This document shows positions 25,593 through 40,500 of a stretch of 64,000 bases of DNA, piece by piece. The stretch comes from Ciona intestinalis. Taxonomy: Eukaryota; Chordata; Ascidiacea; Phlebobranchia; Cionidae. Location of the stretch: NCBI RefSeq assembly GCF_000224145.3, contig NC_020173.2:965624-1029623 (forward strand), given 5' to 3'. Each line of letters opens with the position of its first letter. Position 1 is the first letter of the stretch. Position numbers and translations under genes: made by a program. Under the pieces are notes generated by a model that had not been told where the DNA came from, made no database searches, and worked only from the letters and a program-made list of their open reading frames with translations.

Positions 25593-28500
25593 CTATTTTT
25601 CTGCAAAAAATCGAGTTACAGCAATGATATGAAAATACAATACAGCTTTGACTTAGTATAGATAGGTCATTGAGAAGTAAATACATACTTGTAGACTGTT
25701 TGTTCGCGGAAGATCGGTGACTTGAACCAAGAGCACCAGCTATCATGCGCTTCGCAACAGCATTACTTGATTTTGGTCTTTGGGCTCTTACTTCTTCGAA
25801 CTCTGTGCGTTAAAATAGCGCCGTTGATTACAAAGATAACGTTACAACGAAGCTACTGTTCAAACTCCATACGTAATACTGAGTAAACAACCTTAAAGCG
25901 TTTTCAAAGTTAGGATTGGTATGATTGTAATCTATAGGAGAGGTCCTATAAGTCAAAGCACGCCATGGGAACTAGAATTTGAGTCAGAGTTGGCCAATTA
26001 CCCCAGATTGTATTGACAAATATTTGAGTCGCCATAAAAGCAAAAATCATACACCCCCATGTTTATAGTATACTTTTAATTAAATATCCCCATACTTTCG
26101 TTTTCTAGTTTGGCCTTTGCTTTTGCCTTTGTTTGCTTGCTTGCATCACATAAGGGACGAGTTTCAAACGCTGTGAAGTGCTGATCAGCTAATTCCTCGG
26201 CGATCACATCCGATGGTAATGTACAGAGAGCATGCGTGGCATCAACACGAGCTAATCTGAGTCCCCTATTTTAAATGATGTGAATATTAATATCTATAAA
26301 TATATTAACACGTAATGGCAAAAAATCAACATGTAATTTTAAAATCGCTTTAGTGTGTACAAAGTTACGAATAGAAACATATGTTCTGTCGTGTAACTGT
26401 ATATTTATATATATACATATGAGCAGAACAATCATTTTATTCAAGAGCTTTTCGTTTAATTTAAGCCAACGTCATACAAGCTGTTAACAAAGTTGCTTTA
26501 GTCAAAGGGGTGGTCTACAGAATCAAAATACCGAAAGAGTATGTCGTATGTGCACCTCTATTTACATAGCGTCAAAGATAAGAGGTAGGAAATAACATAC
26601 CATCAGACAATGGTTAACTTGGGCCGACATATAGCACTGGATCATGGCCAGGTTAACTTAATAGTTAATTATTAACGATTACATCATGCACTTGAAGATA
26701 ACAGTTCACTTGTTTAAACGTTACGTGGAAAATGACTGGTATATTTAACATGACCACACGTTTGTTTGAAACGTATATATGATTTAAGAGAGACGAGTAA
26801 ATATGAACTTTACAGGCATGGCTCGAAATTAGATGCACAACATATCTGTAATATTTAATTTAAACTAGTTAATCGTAATCTTGACTGTATCACGGCTTTT
26901 ATGGGCAAAACTACAATATAAAGGCAAAAATGTTGGATGTTTTTTAAATATTTCCACTTTACCACTAACCTGTATTTGCTCAAGTGCTGCGTGACTTCTA
27001 TATCGCTCATAGAGGCGGGAAAATTGAAAATCTCAACGAATTTCTTGTACTCTGGGCTCTTCCACACGTCCTGGTCTGGTTTCCACTTATAGTAGTCGAA
27101 TTGTGGCTCCTAGGGCACGTAGGGGCGTTAAAAGGGCATGCAAAATAAACCACAATTGCGTGTGGTGGAAAGGTATATACCCAAAAAACACTTACAGTTT
27201 CAGCGGGCGTAAAATTCGCAGAAACAGTTCATTAGAATATGGTGTCCTATCACTGTCATAGTATACACACAGTGCAGGCCGTGTAAATAGCAGCTGTTTC
27301 GACTTGTAACATAAATCGTAATGAAACATACTTTACCTGGACCACGACCATTTCACCGTCCACCTCAACTACTTGGTTTGTTCCGTTGGTCGCTGGTTGC
27401 TCTTTATCAGCGAGGATCGATTCTTCTGTCCTGCTCTGATCCCCATCATAGCTACCGTCACTCATTTTGTGGTTTTCTGAGGGACAAGAACGGTTAGACA
27501 GCGATTTGCACGCGAATTACACACATTAGTCTCGGATAGGCACCCTACTATTAGTTTATTAAAACGGAGATAAGAAAATTAGGCACGGCGAACTTGTAGA
27601 AAGCCATGCAACATTCAAGCGAGAATTTAGTAAAATGTTAACAGCTGTAAAGATAGTTATGAGAAATGGTAAACATTAGACGCGGATATAGTCGGTTAGG
27701 AACTATATACCGTCGGACGTGGATAAATCCGAGGACGAGTTGCTTCGCTCCCCTTCGCCGTTTCCCAAGTCGCCATTTTCTGCGGCTTTTTCGCCTTCGG
27801 TAGCGGTCGAGCTCGCGTCGGAGTCGGAAACGTCAATCAGCGGGACTTCGGGATGCTGGGGAGCGGCAAACGGCTCAGAGCTGCTCGATGTCACGGAGCC
27901 AGCAGACTGGTGCTGCTCTATCTCTTCGTTATCAGCATTATCAGTCGGAGACGTTACTATATCGATCGTTTGAGTGACGGTCGCAGGCTCTTGCGGCGGA
28001 GATGGCTGCTCGTCGCCTGATACGGGGGACTTGAACTTGTCTACGCCGTCGCCGTTTACAGGAACAGGAGGTGCGGGCCATGTCGCTTCTTCAGAATCTG
28101 AGCTTTCCCCGGAGCGTTCTTTGTCGCTTTCCTGCTTATCGTCTTCGTCCTCTTTGTCAGAGCCATCGGAAGCGTCCAAGGAGTAAATAGATATGTCACC
28201 AGCTGAGCGGTCGATTGACCCAACGTTGCTTTTCGTAGACGCAGCGTCGCTTTCGCTTTCGGAGTTTTCCTCTGCCCCTGTTGCTTCATCGTTTTCATGC
28301 ACCTCAACATCAACAGAGTTGGTGGCTGGTTCTATATCTTGTGGTTTAGGTATGTTCTCTGTTGGTATGGGAGGCTGGGTGGTCTCTTTTGGTGGAGCCT
28401 CCGTATTCTTTGTTTCCTTTGGGACCGGAGGCGCTGAGTTAAGGGAAGAACAACTAGAAGCATGTGACCCGGAAAGGAAACCGTCAACATCATCTTCTAT

Positions 28501-31500
28501 GGTGGCGAGAGGCGCTCTTCGCAGCGAAAGAATCATTTCTTCGTGTGAAGCGTCAGGATTGGCATCTTGTAGCATGGCACTCGTGTTAAAACTTGTGCTG
28601 GGTGTATCGGGGTCGTTACGAGGTTTTCTTGTCGAAGATTTGACCGATTTTCGTCCCGACGGTGTACTGTTCTTTACCGGCTCTTTTGGCCGGCGGTTCG
28701 GGGCTGAAAGAGCGTTAGAAAATGTGTTTGGTGACGGAATTGGCCCCAGAAAGGCGTCTGTTGCATGCAACGAGCTAACCTTCTCAGTAGAAGGTGCGAG
28801 CGAGTGATTATTGTTATGATTAGGCGGTGGTATGCCGTCATTAGTGGAAAACGCGAGGTTAGTGCGCGGTGGATCCACTCTCTCACCTTCGGTCGCCTTC
28901 CTAGAGCTCAGTCCGTTTTTTGCCGGCGAACTTTGTTTCGGGATCTTCTTTCCCTTGCTGCTGCCGCGGGGCGACTTCTTTCGCTCGGAGAGGTTGGTCT
29001 GACTCCCGTGCTCGCTGCTACCAAGCGACTGAACGTTGTCGCTGGTGTTAAGACTCTCGACGCTCTCGTGTGTGCCGGCGGTGCTGTTGGACCGACTGTT
29101 GGGCTGGCTGCGTACGTAGATCATCACTCCTCCTTTAGGGTTGTTCGCCACTGCTATTTCACCTTTCGCCACCGAACTTGCTACTGATGATGTGTCAGTC
29201 ATGTCGGCGTCGGTGAGGACAATAGACGTGTTGCAGTGGCCGTTGTCGCATTTGGTCGTGGGCCGCCCGCGCTCCTGCCGCGCGTAGTCTTCTGCTGGGA
29301 CACCATCATTAAAATGGTATTGGTCGGTAGGTGGGGGCACGTCGTTGTAGTCGTTGTAGCCGTCATCTTGGTTATGGGGGTGCGCGAATTGCTCGTAATA
29401 GCGGGCTGCTTCTTCAGCGTTCGGTGGACGATCGTGGGTTTGGTGGAGTTGATGCGTCTGCAGGTTTGCTGGGCTGAGGACGGGAGGAACGTCCAGGTGT
29501 TGGCTGTTGCTGTTATTCGTTTGTGGGATGATAAAAGGGGGCGGGGCAGGAGGTGGGGCTCCTGTTGCTCCAGCGTAATATGCTCCAAGCCAGGATAAGT
29601 ACAACTGATGAGCTAGCTGTGGCGGCAGTGGTGGCAGGTTTGAATTCTGCTGTACTTGCTGCTGCATAAGGTGATGGAATGCGTTGAGTAGATTCTGCTG
29701 TTGGAAGCTGTTGCCCTGTGGTGGGGGAGCTGAAGTAAACCGGTTGGGACTGGAATAATCCGGATTCGAAGGCTGGTGTGAAGGAGAGTCTTGTGGGGTG
29801 GTGTCCGTCGACTCTCGTAGCCTGTTGTCTTTTCTACGGGACAAAGTACCGCTGACTTCGGTCTGAGCAGTTCCATCACAAGTCACTGGTGAGATTGCAT
29901 TGGGGTCAGACGGTGGGGTGGCTGGGGAGGATTGTTGGGAATGTTTCTTTTGCTTTTCTTTCGTGGATTTCTTCTTACTCGTTGATGGTTGCTCCTGATC
30001 AGGAAGAGGATGATAGAGAGTGGAGTTGGAAGCATCCAGCAAGTCGTCCGTGGATGTTACAACAGAACTATGCTTCTTTGGTTCATCTAAGCTGGTAGGC
30101 TTCTTTCTTTGTTTTGAAGACGAGCTGCGTTTCGGTTTTTCTTCTTCTTTCTGTGGAGGAGGGGGAGCAGGATGCTTTTTAGTGCTCTGACTCTTTGACC
30201 GACCGGTAGAGACTGGAGGACCTTTTAAGGTCTGGGATCTGCCTTTAGAAGAGGAACGCTGTTTCTTAGCAGGTTCTTTCGTTGAACGTGGCATAGTAGA
30301 TGAACGTTGCATTTTACCTTCCTTTGAATGATGTGACGACGTTGAAGCGGGTGGAGATTTATGCGTCGAACCACGCGGTACAGTTCTACCGCTGCTGCTA
30401 CTACTGCTGTCCCTAATCTGAACATCTTCGTCGGAAGTTGGTTTCGAACGTTGGGAGTCGACCCTCTTGATACGGTTAAGGTTCCGTTCCGCTTTTTTAA
30501 TGGAGCTGGAGTGCTTGACACGCTCGTATGACGGAGGACGCTCATCGGAAGCCATTGATGCGGAGTCTTCGTCTTCATAGTAATCATTAGAGGAGTCTTC
30601 ATCCATGTCATCATGTATCCCACTAATCCTAGACTCCACTTCAATAGAGTCCACATCACTGTATTCTGGTCGTCTCTTCGCCTTCCCAGGAGTGGTACGT
30701 CGAGGATCGCGGTGGTAATGGTGTGCATCGCTGTCCTCCGACACCGACCTCGCGCTGCTTTCTTGGCTGTGACGTCGACTTCTCGGCTGGCCACGCTTCA
30801 GTGACTCGACGGGCGGTGCCTTTTTCTTGTGTCTCTCTTTTTCCTTGTTCACAGCGACATGGTCAACGCGTCCGATGTCGCTCTCGCTGTCACCGTACGA
30901 GTGCGGATCGGCTATGTCCCCGTTTACGACCTAAGAAACACGGTGTAAACATGCTGAATTAATAATTACTTAGGGAGCATTTGACGGACAGGAAAGCCAA
31001 GAACCGTGGCAACCTTGCAAAGCTCCGATGGTATATAACTGGCCCATATAGTAGCAGGCGTGTCATTAAATTTACGTGATAATCGTATATACAAAAGGAT
31101 AATCAATACCAGGGTCAGATTTCACTGTGCTCAGCCAAGTGTAAACAAGTAAGTAACGACGGAATTATTGGTAAACCATAATTGCTGACTCACGCAGAGT
31201 GAGAGTAGCTTAATTACCTTTCCTTCCATGCGTAGTCCTTGCGACCGCTTGTGTATGCTTACGTCAGAGACGTTATGACGTAATGGGGGATGTTGTTTTT
31301 GGCGCCGGAATTCATCCTCGGACGGTTCAGGCGAAACGTCACGCTCCCTGAAGAAGTAATGACCTGGTTATTATGAGAAAGTTGGGAGAAAACACCGACG
31401 TAAAGTACGCCTTGAATCATACCGCATTCTAAGCATAACTTGTCACTAAATAACGTCAGAAATATGATGAAATTGTTTTTATTCTATATGGGTGAGGTCC

Positions 31501-34500
31501 TACGGAAAGGCACGAAATTTACGTCAATGTTGGGTCGAATATAAAATGACATAATCCAAATTTCACTTATTTTCGAAAATCTCTCACCGTCTTCGACTGG
31601 AAGGTTTCAGACTAGCGCTCCTCGGAGCTCTCTTCCCACTCTCACTTCCTTTGCTCCTCCTGCCTCTCCTCCCGTCATCATCCGTGTGATAAACCTCTTC
31701 ATCCATCCTCACAGGGGAAGACTGCAGAGAACGAGATCTCTTCATTTGGTCGCGTTTGTTCGTCGCTTTTTTTGTCCGTAGCGGTTTCGGCAGATATGCC
31801 TGATCCAACTGCTTTGGTTGGCTGTAAAAAAACATCGTTAATTTGAAACTCAGGCATGATAAACATTTAAAGCAAGCTGTGCAAATAAAGAAATGAAGCC
31901 GCATAATATCTTTTTATGGGACATGGGTGAAAAGGTATTGGATCCGGTATAAACTTTATGCCAGTTTAACAATGCTGAACAAATATTTCGCTGCAATGTA
32001 TATTACTTTGAAGTATTTGCAAACAGAAAGTTTGTTATTCTTTTTACAAACCCCATAAACGCCTAAGTGCAACTATCTCAACCATGTAAGGAGAAAGGGG
32101 CAGAAAATAGACAAACACGGCGACGTTATTTTGTCTCAAAATAAATTAACATTTCTGCGACTTCCGTTCCAAAACTCACGCCTTACCGCGGTTGTTTAGA
32201 TGTGTTAGCATCGTACGGCTCGTTCTTTTTTCGACTCCTTGAGGAATCTCGGCTCCTCGGAGCAGATTGTCTTCCTTCCTCCTCTCTTCCACGCACAGGT
32301 GCGTTAACATATTCGTTTTTAGGGTTGGGAAGTGTTTTAGATGTTCCGTTGGCTTGTAATCCTTGCTGCTGGTCTTTCCTATTAAGGTTTGCAAAATAAT
32401 ATCATAAACACACTCAGAAATAAATCATTTTATAAAAAAGATTAAATATTATGGTTAAAAAAAGATTAAGAAATGTTCAATGTTGGGTGTAATATAATTT
32501 GCGACCATTCTCTTACTTTTTGCTTTTGAAGCAAACTACAGTTCTCCTGTTACTGTCATCGCCAATGCTGAAACTCGTCAACTTGGGAAAGACCTCAGTT
32601 ACTTTGTGAATGAGATACCGCTGGAAACCTCCCAGGGGATGGAACATCAACGCCCTGAAACAAAAATGTCGGTTCAACGAGTGCAATAGCCCGATTTTGG
32701 CAGCGATCAAACGCTGTGTTTCATATATTGTTGTGCACAGTGCGCAGGCGAAGAGGTCGCGCGGGAATTTCCGCAACCGCAACTTTACTTGCTTATTTAG
32801 GATTCCTTGTTTCTTTTATTAAGTTAGAAGGAAAACAGTACGCGCACCCCATGTCACGTTAACAGGGCAATGTACACCAGCTCCTGTGGTGGTGACCGCC
32901 TTGTTGTAAATAAAATTCGCCTCAAATCGAGTTTGTAAGCGCTAAAGGGTCGACCTTAAACTACCAAGTATCGTTTTGGATTGACAAGTTGGTTAAGTGA
33001 AGTGTTTTCGGCGGTAAGGAGCGCTGAAGGGTCGGTTCGGTCTTAAATAGGAACAGAACAATCGGAAGGTAAGGTATGGAGTGTTGTAGAGCTACGAAAC
33101 TTCACCAACGACTAGGCTTCATTCTGTGCGAAGCCCGTTGCGGAAACAAAGCGCTGCGATCGAATTACCATCTCGCTTGCTGGGCACAAAGACTACGTGA
33201 TGGTGGTTCAAACAGACCCGAGGCATGCACGCTGGGCAGACAAATAAAATCTTAAGAAAATACACGAGCTACTTTGGGAGGGGGCCGTGACGTGAAATTT
33301 GTCTGGGAAAAGAAAATAAATGCGCGTTTTTCACACCGGCACACCGTATACCATTTATTAGCTGAATTCTGACCTTTCAAGTTTGAATATGGTATTTGGT
33401 AAATGAAACCTATAGGTAGGCAATTCCAAATTGCATCTGTCTTAGAGTACTTACAGCTTAGCAGCACTGAAATGTAATTGGGGATCCCGATTGCTCAATC
33501 GAAATCAAATTGACATTGATCCTAAGAATCAAACACTCTCGCGGCATTTTATTTCCATGGTGGCAATACATGACAGTAAAAGCGACTTATTTCTGAATTA
33601 ACTACTTTTTTTAAGGTTTTCTTTTATAAATTAGATTTAAAAATTGTCATTCTTTGATAAATTGTGTTTAAGTTGTGTGTTGACTACATTTTGGAAAAAT
33701 CCAAGTCCATGGTTTTATCTTTTAAAGATCATACTCCAAATATAACATAAAAAGAACATTCCAGTGACGAATATAAACCTGTAAGCCAGTTTAATACCAT
33801 TGTACGATTGTACAATAACATCACCGATAGCGTGAATTTCACAATGTAACGGTGGAAACATTGTCTTATTTCGTGTCAATTGAAGACATATCAAGCTATA
33901 AATATAAATATACAAAGAAATAAAGTATGCCTTTCACCGAACTAAAAGTGCAAAGTCACAAAGCTACGGTGACATTTCTGATAAGGTGAATAACTCCACA
34001 ATGTCAATGTGAAATCATTGTCTTATTTCGTTTCAATTGTAGACACATCAAACCAGAAATACATAAATAGAAAGTCTACAACGTAATTCGCCGCACACAG
34101 CGTCGTGAATTTTTCAAAGGTAAATTATTCTCTGTTTTGACGGAGTAGGTATAGAGGTTCATACACTGCGTCAGTTCGCGCATTGTATTGAGCATAGTCG
34201 CGGTTTTGCTCAAAGATAGACGAGCAAAATTACCAGTTGCTATACCTGATTGTACGGCTGAAAAGAAATCATGCGGAAGGGAGGCTTTAACGCTTCGTAA
34301 CCGTTTATTGCTTGCCTATAACAAAGCAAGCATTTCATAATGTTCATGGTTAGATTGCAGATAAAATTAGATTAAAAAAATCCCGGTATGTGATATCTTA
34401 TATAAAACTTTTAAAAATGCAGAGGTTTTTAATGTTTTTATGAAGGTTTGCTCTTGCCTGTTGTAAAAGAAAATTACAATGGGACGATTAAAATACATAT

Positions 34501-37500
34501 CTACACAGACCTAAAAGAGCAGAAAAGGTTTATAAATACAGTTTTATTCTTAACAATAAACAAAGTTAGGATAAGAATTTGATTTCAACGAATCGTGAAC
34601 TAAACCACATGGATACACGGCGCACAAACGAGGAAAAACACACCAAGAAAATTAAATATTAGGTTACGTTGGCTATTTTGGGACGAAAATTCCGTAGAAA
34701 ATTAAACAGTCACGAAGTTACTACCACGTACAACTTAATCTGCACCACTATGTGAGACGATACGCACGATTAATAATTATGTTTTCACTGAAATATGCTC
34801 ACTGGCGTAATTATGCACATTCCACATACGATAATAACTTTCTAATAACTTAATTTGCAGTAATGGCTGTATATGTTTATTGTTTGAATATAAAATAAAT
34901 AGAGGCAATTGGTGCGAAAAAGTAATGAAAAGTGGTGTTCGGTAATTGAGACGAAGTTGTTGTCGTAGCTCGTTTAATACAAGAGCTAACAGCGCAGGCA
35001 AATGAAATATCGAGTCCTTTCGTATTCTGGGCATGAGAGTTGAATCAATAGCAAGAAGCGGGCGCAGGAAAGGGGCGCCTGTAATGCAATTTCCCTAGGA
35101 AATAATGCGGTGAATTTAATCAGAAAACTTCCATCGATTGTCAAACTCGCAGTCGAGTAGAGTTGTGGCGCGCGAGTGTGCGCTTAAATCCACCCTTCTG
35201 TCGATTACGTGTACGACGGATGAGTCCGTAAGGCCCAACTTCGATTTGGGAAACGACCCAGCCGTTCGCGCGTGTGTGAGAACCGCCTAAACTCTATTTT
35301 TGGTTACGATTCTATAGTCAGACATAGATAAACAGTAATGTTTTAGCCACTTGTCTGGGTCTCTGGGAGATATGGCCAATACACGTTCGTCTCTCAAATT
35401 TGCCTTATTCATGGCTACCAGCTAAACCAACGATATATCGGGTACTTTTGGTTTGTAGGTAGGAGGAATATGGTTTCTATAATCTATAATGGTATCCTGA
35501 TAATGCTCGGCAATGATATGGGTCACTAGGTTATTTTCGGCGGTGGTTTACAATAGACTCTGCTTTACAGGAAAAGGCACGCCCGTCGCATGTAATAAGC
35601 GTCATGACGAGGAATTTTACGCTTGCATTCTTTCGTTCATTAATATTTCATTGTTGATCATATGCAGCGGTGGAGGCGTTGATGTGTTCTGACTGATAAT
35701 GCGCCTGTCGTCGCTCGTAGAACGCCATGTAGTGTCCGGGTCATCCCACAGTGATGATGTCATATCAACCGAACCAGCAAGTACGTACTGTGTGCGGGGG
35801 TGTCTCCGCATGTCCAGTTTAAACCGGAACAAACCATAGCTCACAGCTACTATGCGCGTTTAAAAACAACCAATTTTACTTCACACCCAGATGCGCTTGA
35901 GGTAAACAAGAAACGGGCATGAAAGAAAGACGCATGGCATTAAAGTCACTGCATATCGGTTTAGAGGGCACGCAACGTGACCTACGATTTCGAAAACAAG
36001 GTTTATCTTAACTTCTGTTTGTAGAAGTGACGTATACCTTCGATCACGTGTGTTTTATAGAAGTGCTACGTCACGCCGGTGTCATAAATCAAACGTCAGA
36101 TGAGGGAGTGACGTGGTGAGAATGTAGCAAAACATGTTCGATAAGAAGCGGCTTAACCGCCGACATGTGACGTTGGATTCCGAGACATACAAGGCTGGCA
36201 ATTCAATAGAAATCCAGATATCTGTAATCCGCGATAGCAAAACGCCAGCAAATGCCAAGTTGCCGCAAAGGCGTCTGACAAAAATTCGCGATAAAATTTT
36301 GACTGGGACGGTTTGGGGGAGTGAGTCACTATCGAAATGCCCAAGTGTATTATCGACTTCAGTCCGACTAATTATGATTCCTCTAGAGCTGAGACATACC
36401 CGCAGGCGCGCACTGGGCTGAGATATTATTCGGTGACTTTGTTGGTGGCAGTGGAGGAAGCGGAACCCGTGAATCGGTCGTTTCTCGGGTGTGAAACGTG
36501 CCGTTAATGTACAAAAGCGACGAGGGTGGAGATTAGGCCACGCGCGTAGGCCGATGAAATAAATAATTCAAATGAACGCCCTCCTTCCTATACACCGTCA
36601 TCGCGGGGTCAGGGGTGGGAAAACGTCGCTGTCTGGAGCAGAACATTCCTTCACAGAATGGTTCCGGGTAGAAATTCGGTAACCACGTTGTGTTGTAGAC
36701 ATCCGAAGTGTTGTTATTGTGTGAGACCCTTGGTGTGTGTAGCCCAATGACGCCTTTTGATTAGCTCTACGAAGCGAGCGAATAACAGTCGCAGCAAAAC
36801 CTGAAACGCATGTTTTATTCAAATTAAAAACGCGCGGCCGCGAAGCAGCAAGCAAAGCGTTTGCGAGCGGCCACCGCAAATTGTACAAGAAAATCGATTT
36901 CGGCTGAGCAAACCTAAAAGTTAAACGCGCTTGAAATGTCTTTTCGCGGTACAACAAGTCGATACAGAAGTAGCTTTTAAGTGACGCACAGTGTGATAAT
37001 GATTCGTTAGTAACACCAAAGCAAAGTCTGGGGCGTTGAGATAATGAGTTTTAAACGATACCGTAAGCGTTTTTTCCCACCATGAACCAATCAAAGATTA
37101 AAAGTCATTTTATGGGCTTTTTAAGCAAAGGTATTTGCCATGTAAATAGCCACAAAGATATTGCTTCTTTGATCAATAGTGCCCATTCAAAAGGTCCATA
37201 CCAGTAGTATGGAAAATGAGAAACAGCACACGGAATGGGAATAACAACAAGCTTTGTACACGGTTATCCGCTAATCACGTAAACTGTGGCCTAGTTTAAT
37301 TGTAGTTTAAATCGCCAGCATTGCTCCGGGCCATAACGCGATCATGATATTGGCCGGTGTTATCAATCCTGTATGTCTGCACGTCACTGCAAAACAAACA
37401 GCACCGTTTCGCTCCATATAACGACGAATGGGAGCGAGTGGCGATAAACGGCTTTATGCACCAGTGGCGCATAAATGGTATAATCCCAAGTTTTAAACAC

Positions 37501-40500
37501 TTGACAGAAGATCTCACTGGCCTTCGGTCTTTGTACGATTTTTTTCAATGAGCGACGTTGTTTGTTGTCCAAAAACTTAAGCTGCTTTGGCGACCTGTGA
37601 CCGCGATTTTGACGGCGAAAAAAAGTTGACAGGATTAGGCGCGAAACGATGTAGCCTACTTTGCGGAGCTTTTACGTCGGGGGTTAAGTCGTCACACGCT
37701 TTGTTATGGGAAGTTACGCTACGGGTCATGCGGGTACGACGCAGCAGGCGGTAAATGACCATTTTATTAGTTTTGTAAAAGCTTTCTTTGTATGCCCACC
37801 ATGAGTTGACGAAAGCAAGTGAAAGGGCTGAGACTGATCCCCTAATAACGGCGAGGAATGTATTAAATCACGAGACCCGCATTTTCAGTAAGTTTAATGA
37901 ACACAATAACGACGACCACTGTTGCTGCGTTGATCTTTGGTAAGAATAAGTCGCATTTTCAACTAGTTGGGCGAATCAGAGCCTGAAATCAAGCTGTCAA
38001 ATCGGATTTGATATCCTAGGGAGATTTGCGCAAGGGAAATTTTAATTTCGTGAAAGCGGTCGGTTGTGCCGTGGAGAATACGAAGTTAATCGACAATCCA
38101 TTACCGCGATGCTTGCAAGGCGGGGTCGTGTATTTAAACAAGGGTGCTGTTGCTAACATGGCATTGCAGCGCAGTGCACTTGGCTTTTGGTCGCGTCAGC
38201 GTAAATGGCGCAATAAATATTAATTTAATCTGATCAAGCCGCGGCCGATGCAGGCAGCGCTATTCAATCAAATTGAGTGTGCACAAAGTGGCCGACGAAA
38301 TTGACCCTCGAGGATCTTTGGGGTCGATGAAGCAACGCAGTCAATCGTTAGCATGAAGAAGTTTAATTAATTTGACCGTTAATCAATCTGCCTATCTCGA
38401 TAGGACGCAATCTTTCCTCATTTAAATCAATCAGGTGGAATCGCGTTGAGAAACCTGGGGTCACGGGGCGCAAAAGTTCGACAGTTCTTAAGCAACAAAA
38501 TCATGAACATCCTGGTTGCGGTCGCTTATTTGCCTCATAAAACTTGCGTACGTGAAGTCACGGGGAAGTAAGTATAGTTGGATACAAGGGTCGTATAACA
38601 ATTACCGACGGCAAACGTGGAGGAACTGAAATCGAGTAAAGTGTGCGTAACATAGTTTCGCTTAGTCTGGGTTGACGACACTGGTACAGGTGAATCGCGG
38701 CGAATTGGGTCAAGTAAAGCAAACACAGACTGTCGAGACCGACGATTGGCCATGTTTGCGAAAAGATCGTGCTCGGATTGGCCGCAGTGTCGTCGGATGA
38801 CGCACTTCGGTTGATTTATTACGGATAGTCTTCGGCGGATTTCGCTTGGGGCGTTGCCGGCGACGGATGAAGCTGTGATCACGTTCATCTTAATACTGCT
38901 CAACTGCCGTGTGTTGTGACGCCAATCCTGTATTAGTTGCACCGTAATTGCTCCTCCAATCTACTCCTTTTAACCGCGGAAAGCGTTTATGGTCAAAGAA
39001 ACAGCGCAAATAGGCAAAGTCGGTTGTGATAGCAAAACTACAAATAAGCAAATCTCGGATAAACGACAAACAAAAACATAGTTGGGTCACTGAGTTTTGA
39101 CCTTGGACAAGATAACACTTTTACTAAACATTGCTTAGCTGACAAGATAGTTGGTTTATTATGTACACATCATATAATTGCCTCGTTCAACCAAAGGCAC
39201 ACACAAATGTGTTTAGCCAATTACTCCAATCCAGCCGTTGGAAACCACAGCAAACATGCTCCTTGGGACGATACATATTTTTCATGGGCGAGGCAAGTAA
39301 ACAGCGCTGGTTACAGAAAGAGTTATGTGCCTGGATGGTCATTTACGATTGCGCTGGAAATTTGGTTTTATTTCTACGTTTGATGCGCTAGTCTTTCGTT
39401 GCTATGAAACTACTGTGCAAACGAATGGTTTTACCTAAAAGCGTTAAATCAAAAACGCTTTGGTTAACAGTAAACGTTATATAACGTAAATTGGCTTGGG
39501 CTCCAGACCAGAAGTCGGGGCGAACTGTAACACGTTTAAGGTGAATATATAGCGCATAATATGAGTTTAATTTGACCGGGCATTGTTACGAAGTGGGACG
39601 GACATTCTGTATCGATTATATTTTCATTCACGACTCTCACGAGTTATACCTCACGTTGCAATATCGACAAATGTATCGGTCGGTCAGTCACTACACTACA
39701 CCAATCTGTTGGGCATGTTGTTACTGTACAAAGCGTCTGCGGTGACGTCAAAATTTCGCTTTTTAAGCCAGAGAAATCGCCTTTGCTGACGTAGACGAGG
39801 AAGTTTGACGAAGAAGTGTGAATTTCGGGTGGGGCACGATAAGGCAAATCCATTAGATAGCTTACTCCCGCGGTGACAGCCTGCCTGCCTATCACTGTCA
39901 AGTCACAAAATATTACGATAAGACACATGACGGGCCGTTATAACGATTCTAATGCCTCATGAATCGAATTCGAACTGTTTCAAATTGAATAAACTGCCAA
40001 GTGCTCAAGTGGGAAATGTAAAATTGAGATTTGGGTGAAAATGATCAATAAATGAACTTTTGTTGACCAGGATGAAATGGTAACTAGGTTAATTGCTTGC
40101 ATAACTACCAAATGATAATTGAACAGCACAAGGAAAGTGGGCCCTTCTCTACCTAAGGAATTGTTTAACAGGTCAAACATTATTGCTGTTATCACTGCAC
40201 ACAGCTAACACAAGCTTGGGATGTTAAAATCAGATGCAAATCTTTCAGCGGAACAACCTTTAACTATGGTATGGACATACCGGTGAATAGAAAATTGGTT
40301 ACCGGCATAAAGATCAGGGGAAAGTGAATCAGAATAACTTCCCAAATACATAGTCTGATTTACATTAAAATGCAATCCTTAAAAAACAAGAAGTCAACAT
40401 TTTCACAAAATAATGAAAGGGTTTGTGCAAACCATAAATACTAAATTTTAAACAATTTGACCCTTCATTCTAGATTTTAGTACCACATTTTAATAAGCAA

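Noticed and set aside
28193-28807. 204-codon plus-strand frame
   Set aside because: It is the reverse of the 3.2-kb R3HCC1L exon, whose Ser/Pro-rich codons leave long open frames on the other strand. The minus-strand exon fits splice phases and a family; this one does not.
35205-35265. Hammerhead-ribozyme-like string (GGATGAGTCCGTAAGG, then a CCCAA/TTGGG hairpin and GAAAC)
   Set aside because: Ciona is said to carry hammerheads, so I looked closely. The core CTGATGA is changed (GGATGA), ten bases separate the core from the hairpin, and stems I and III cannot be drawn.
35617-38942. Several frames of 65-135 codons in the GC-rich intron
   Set aside because: No recognisable domains, no splice sites in matching phase, and their number is as expected for the higher GC content.
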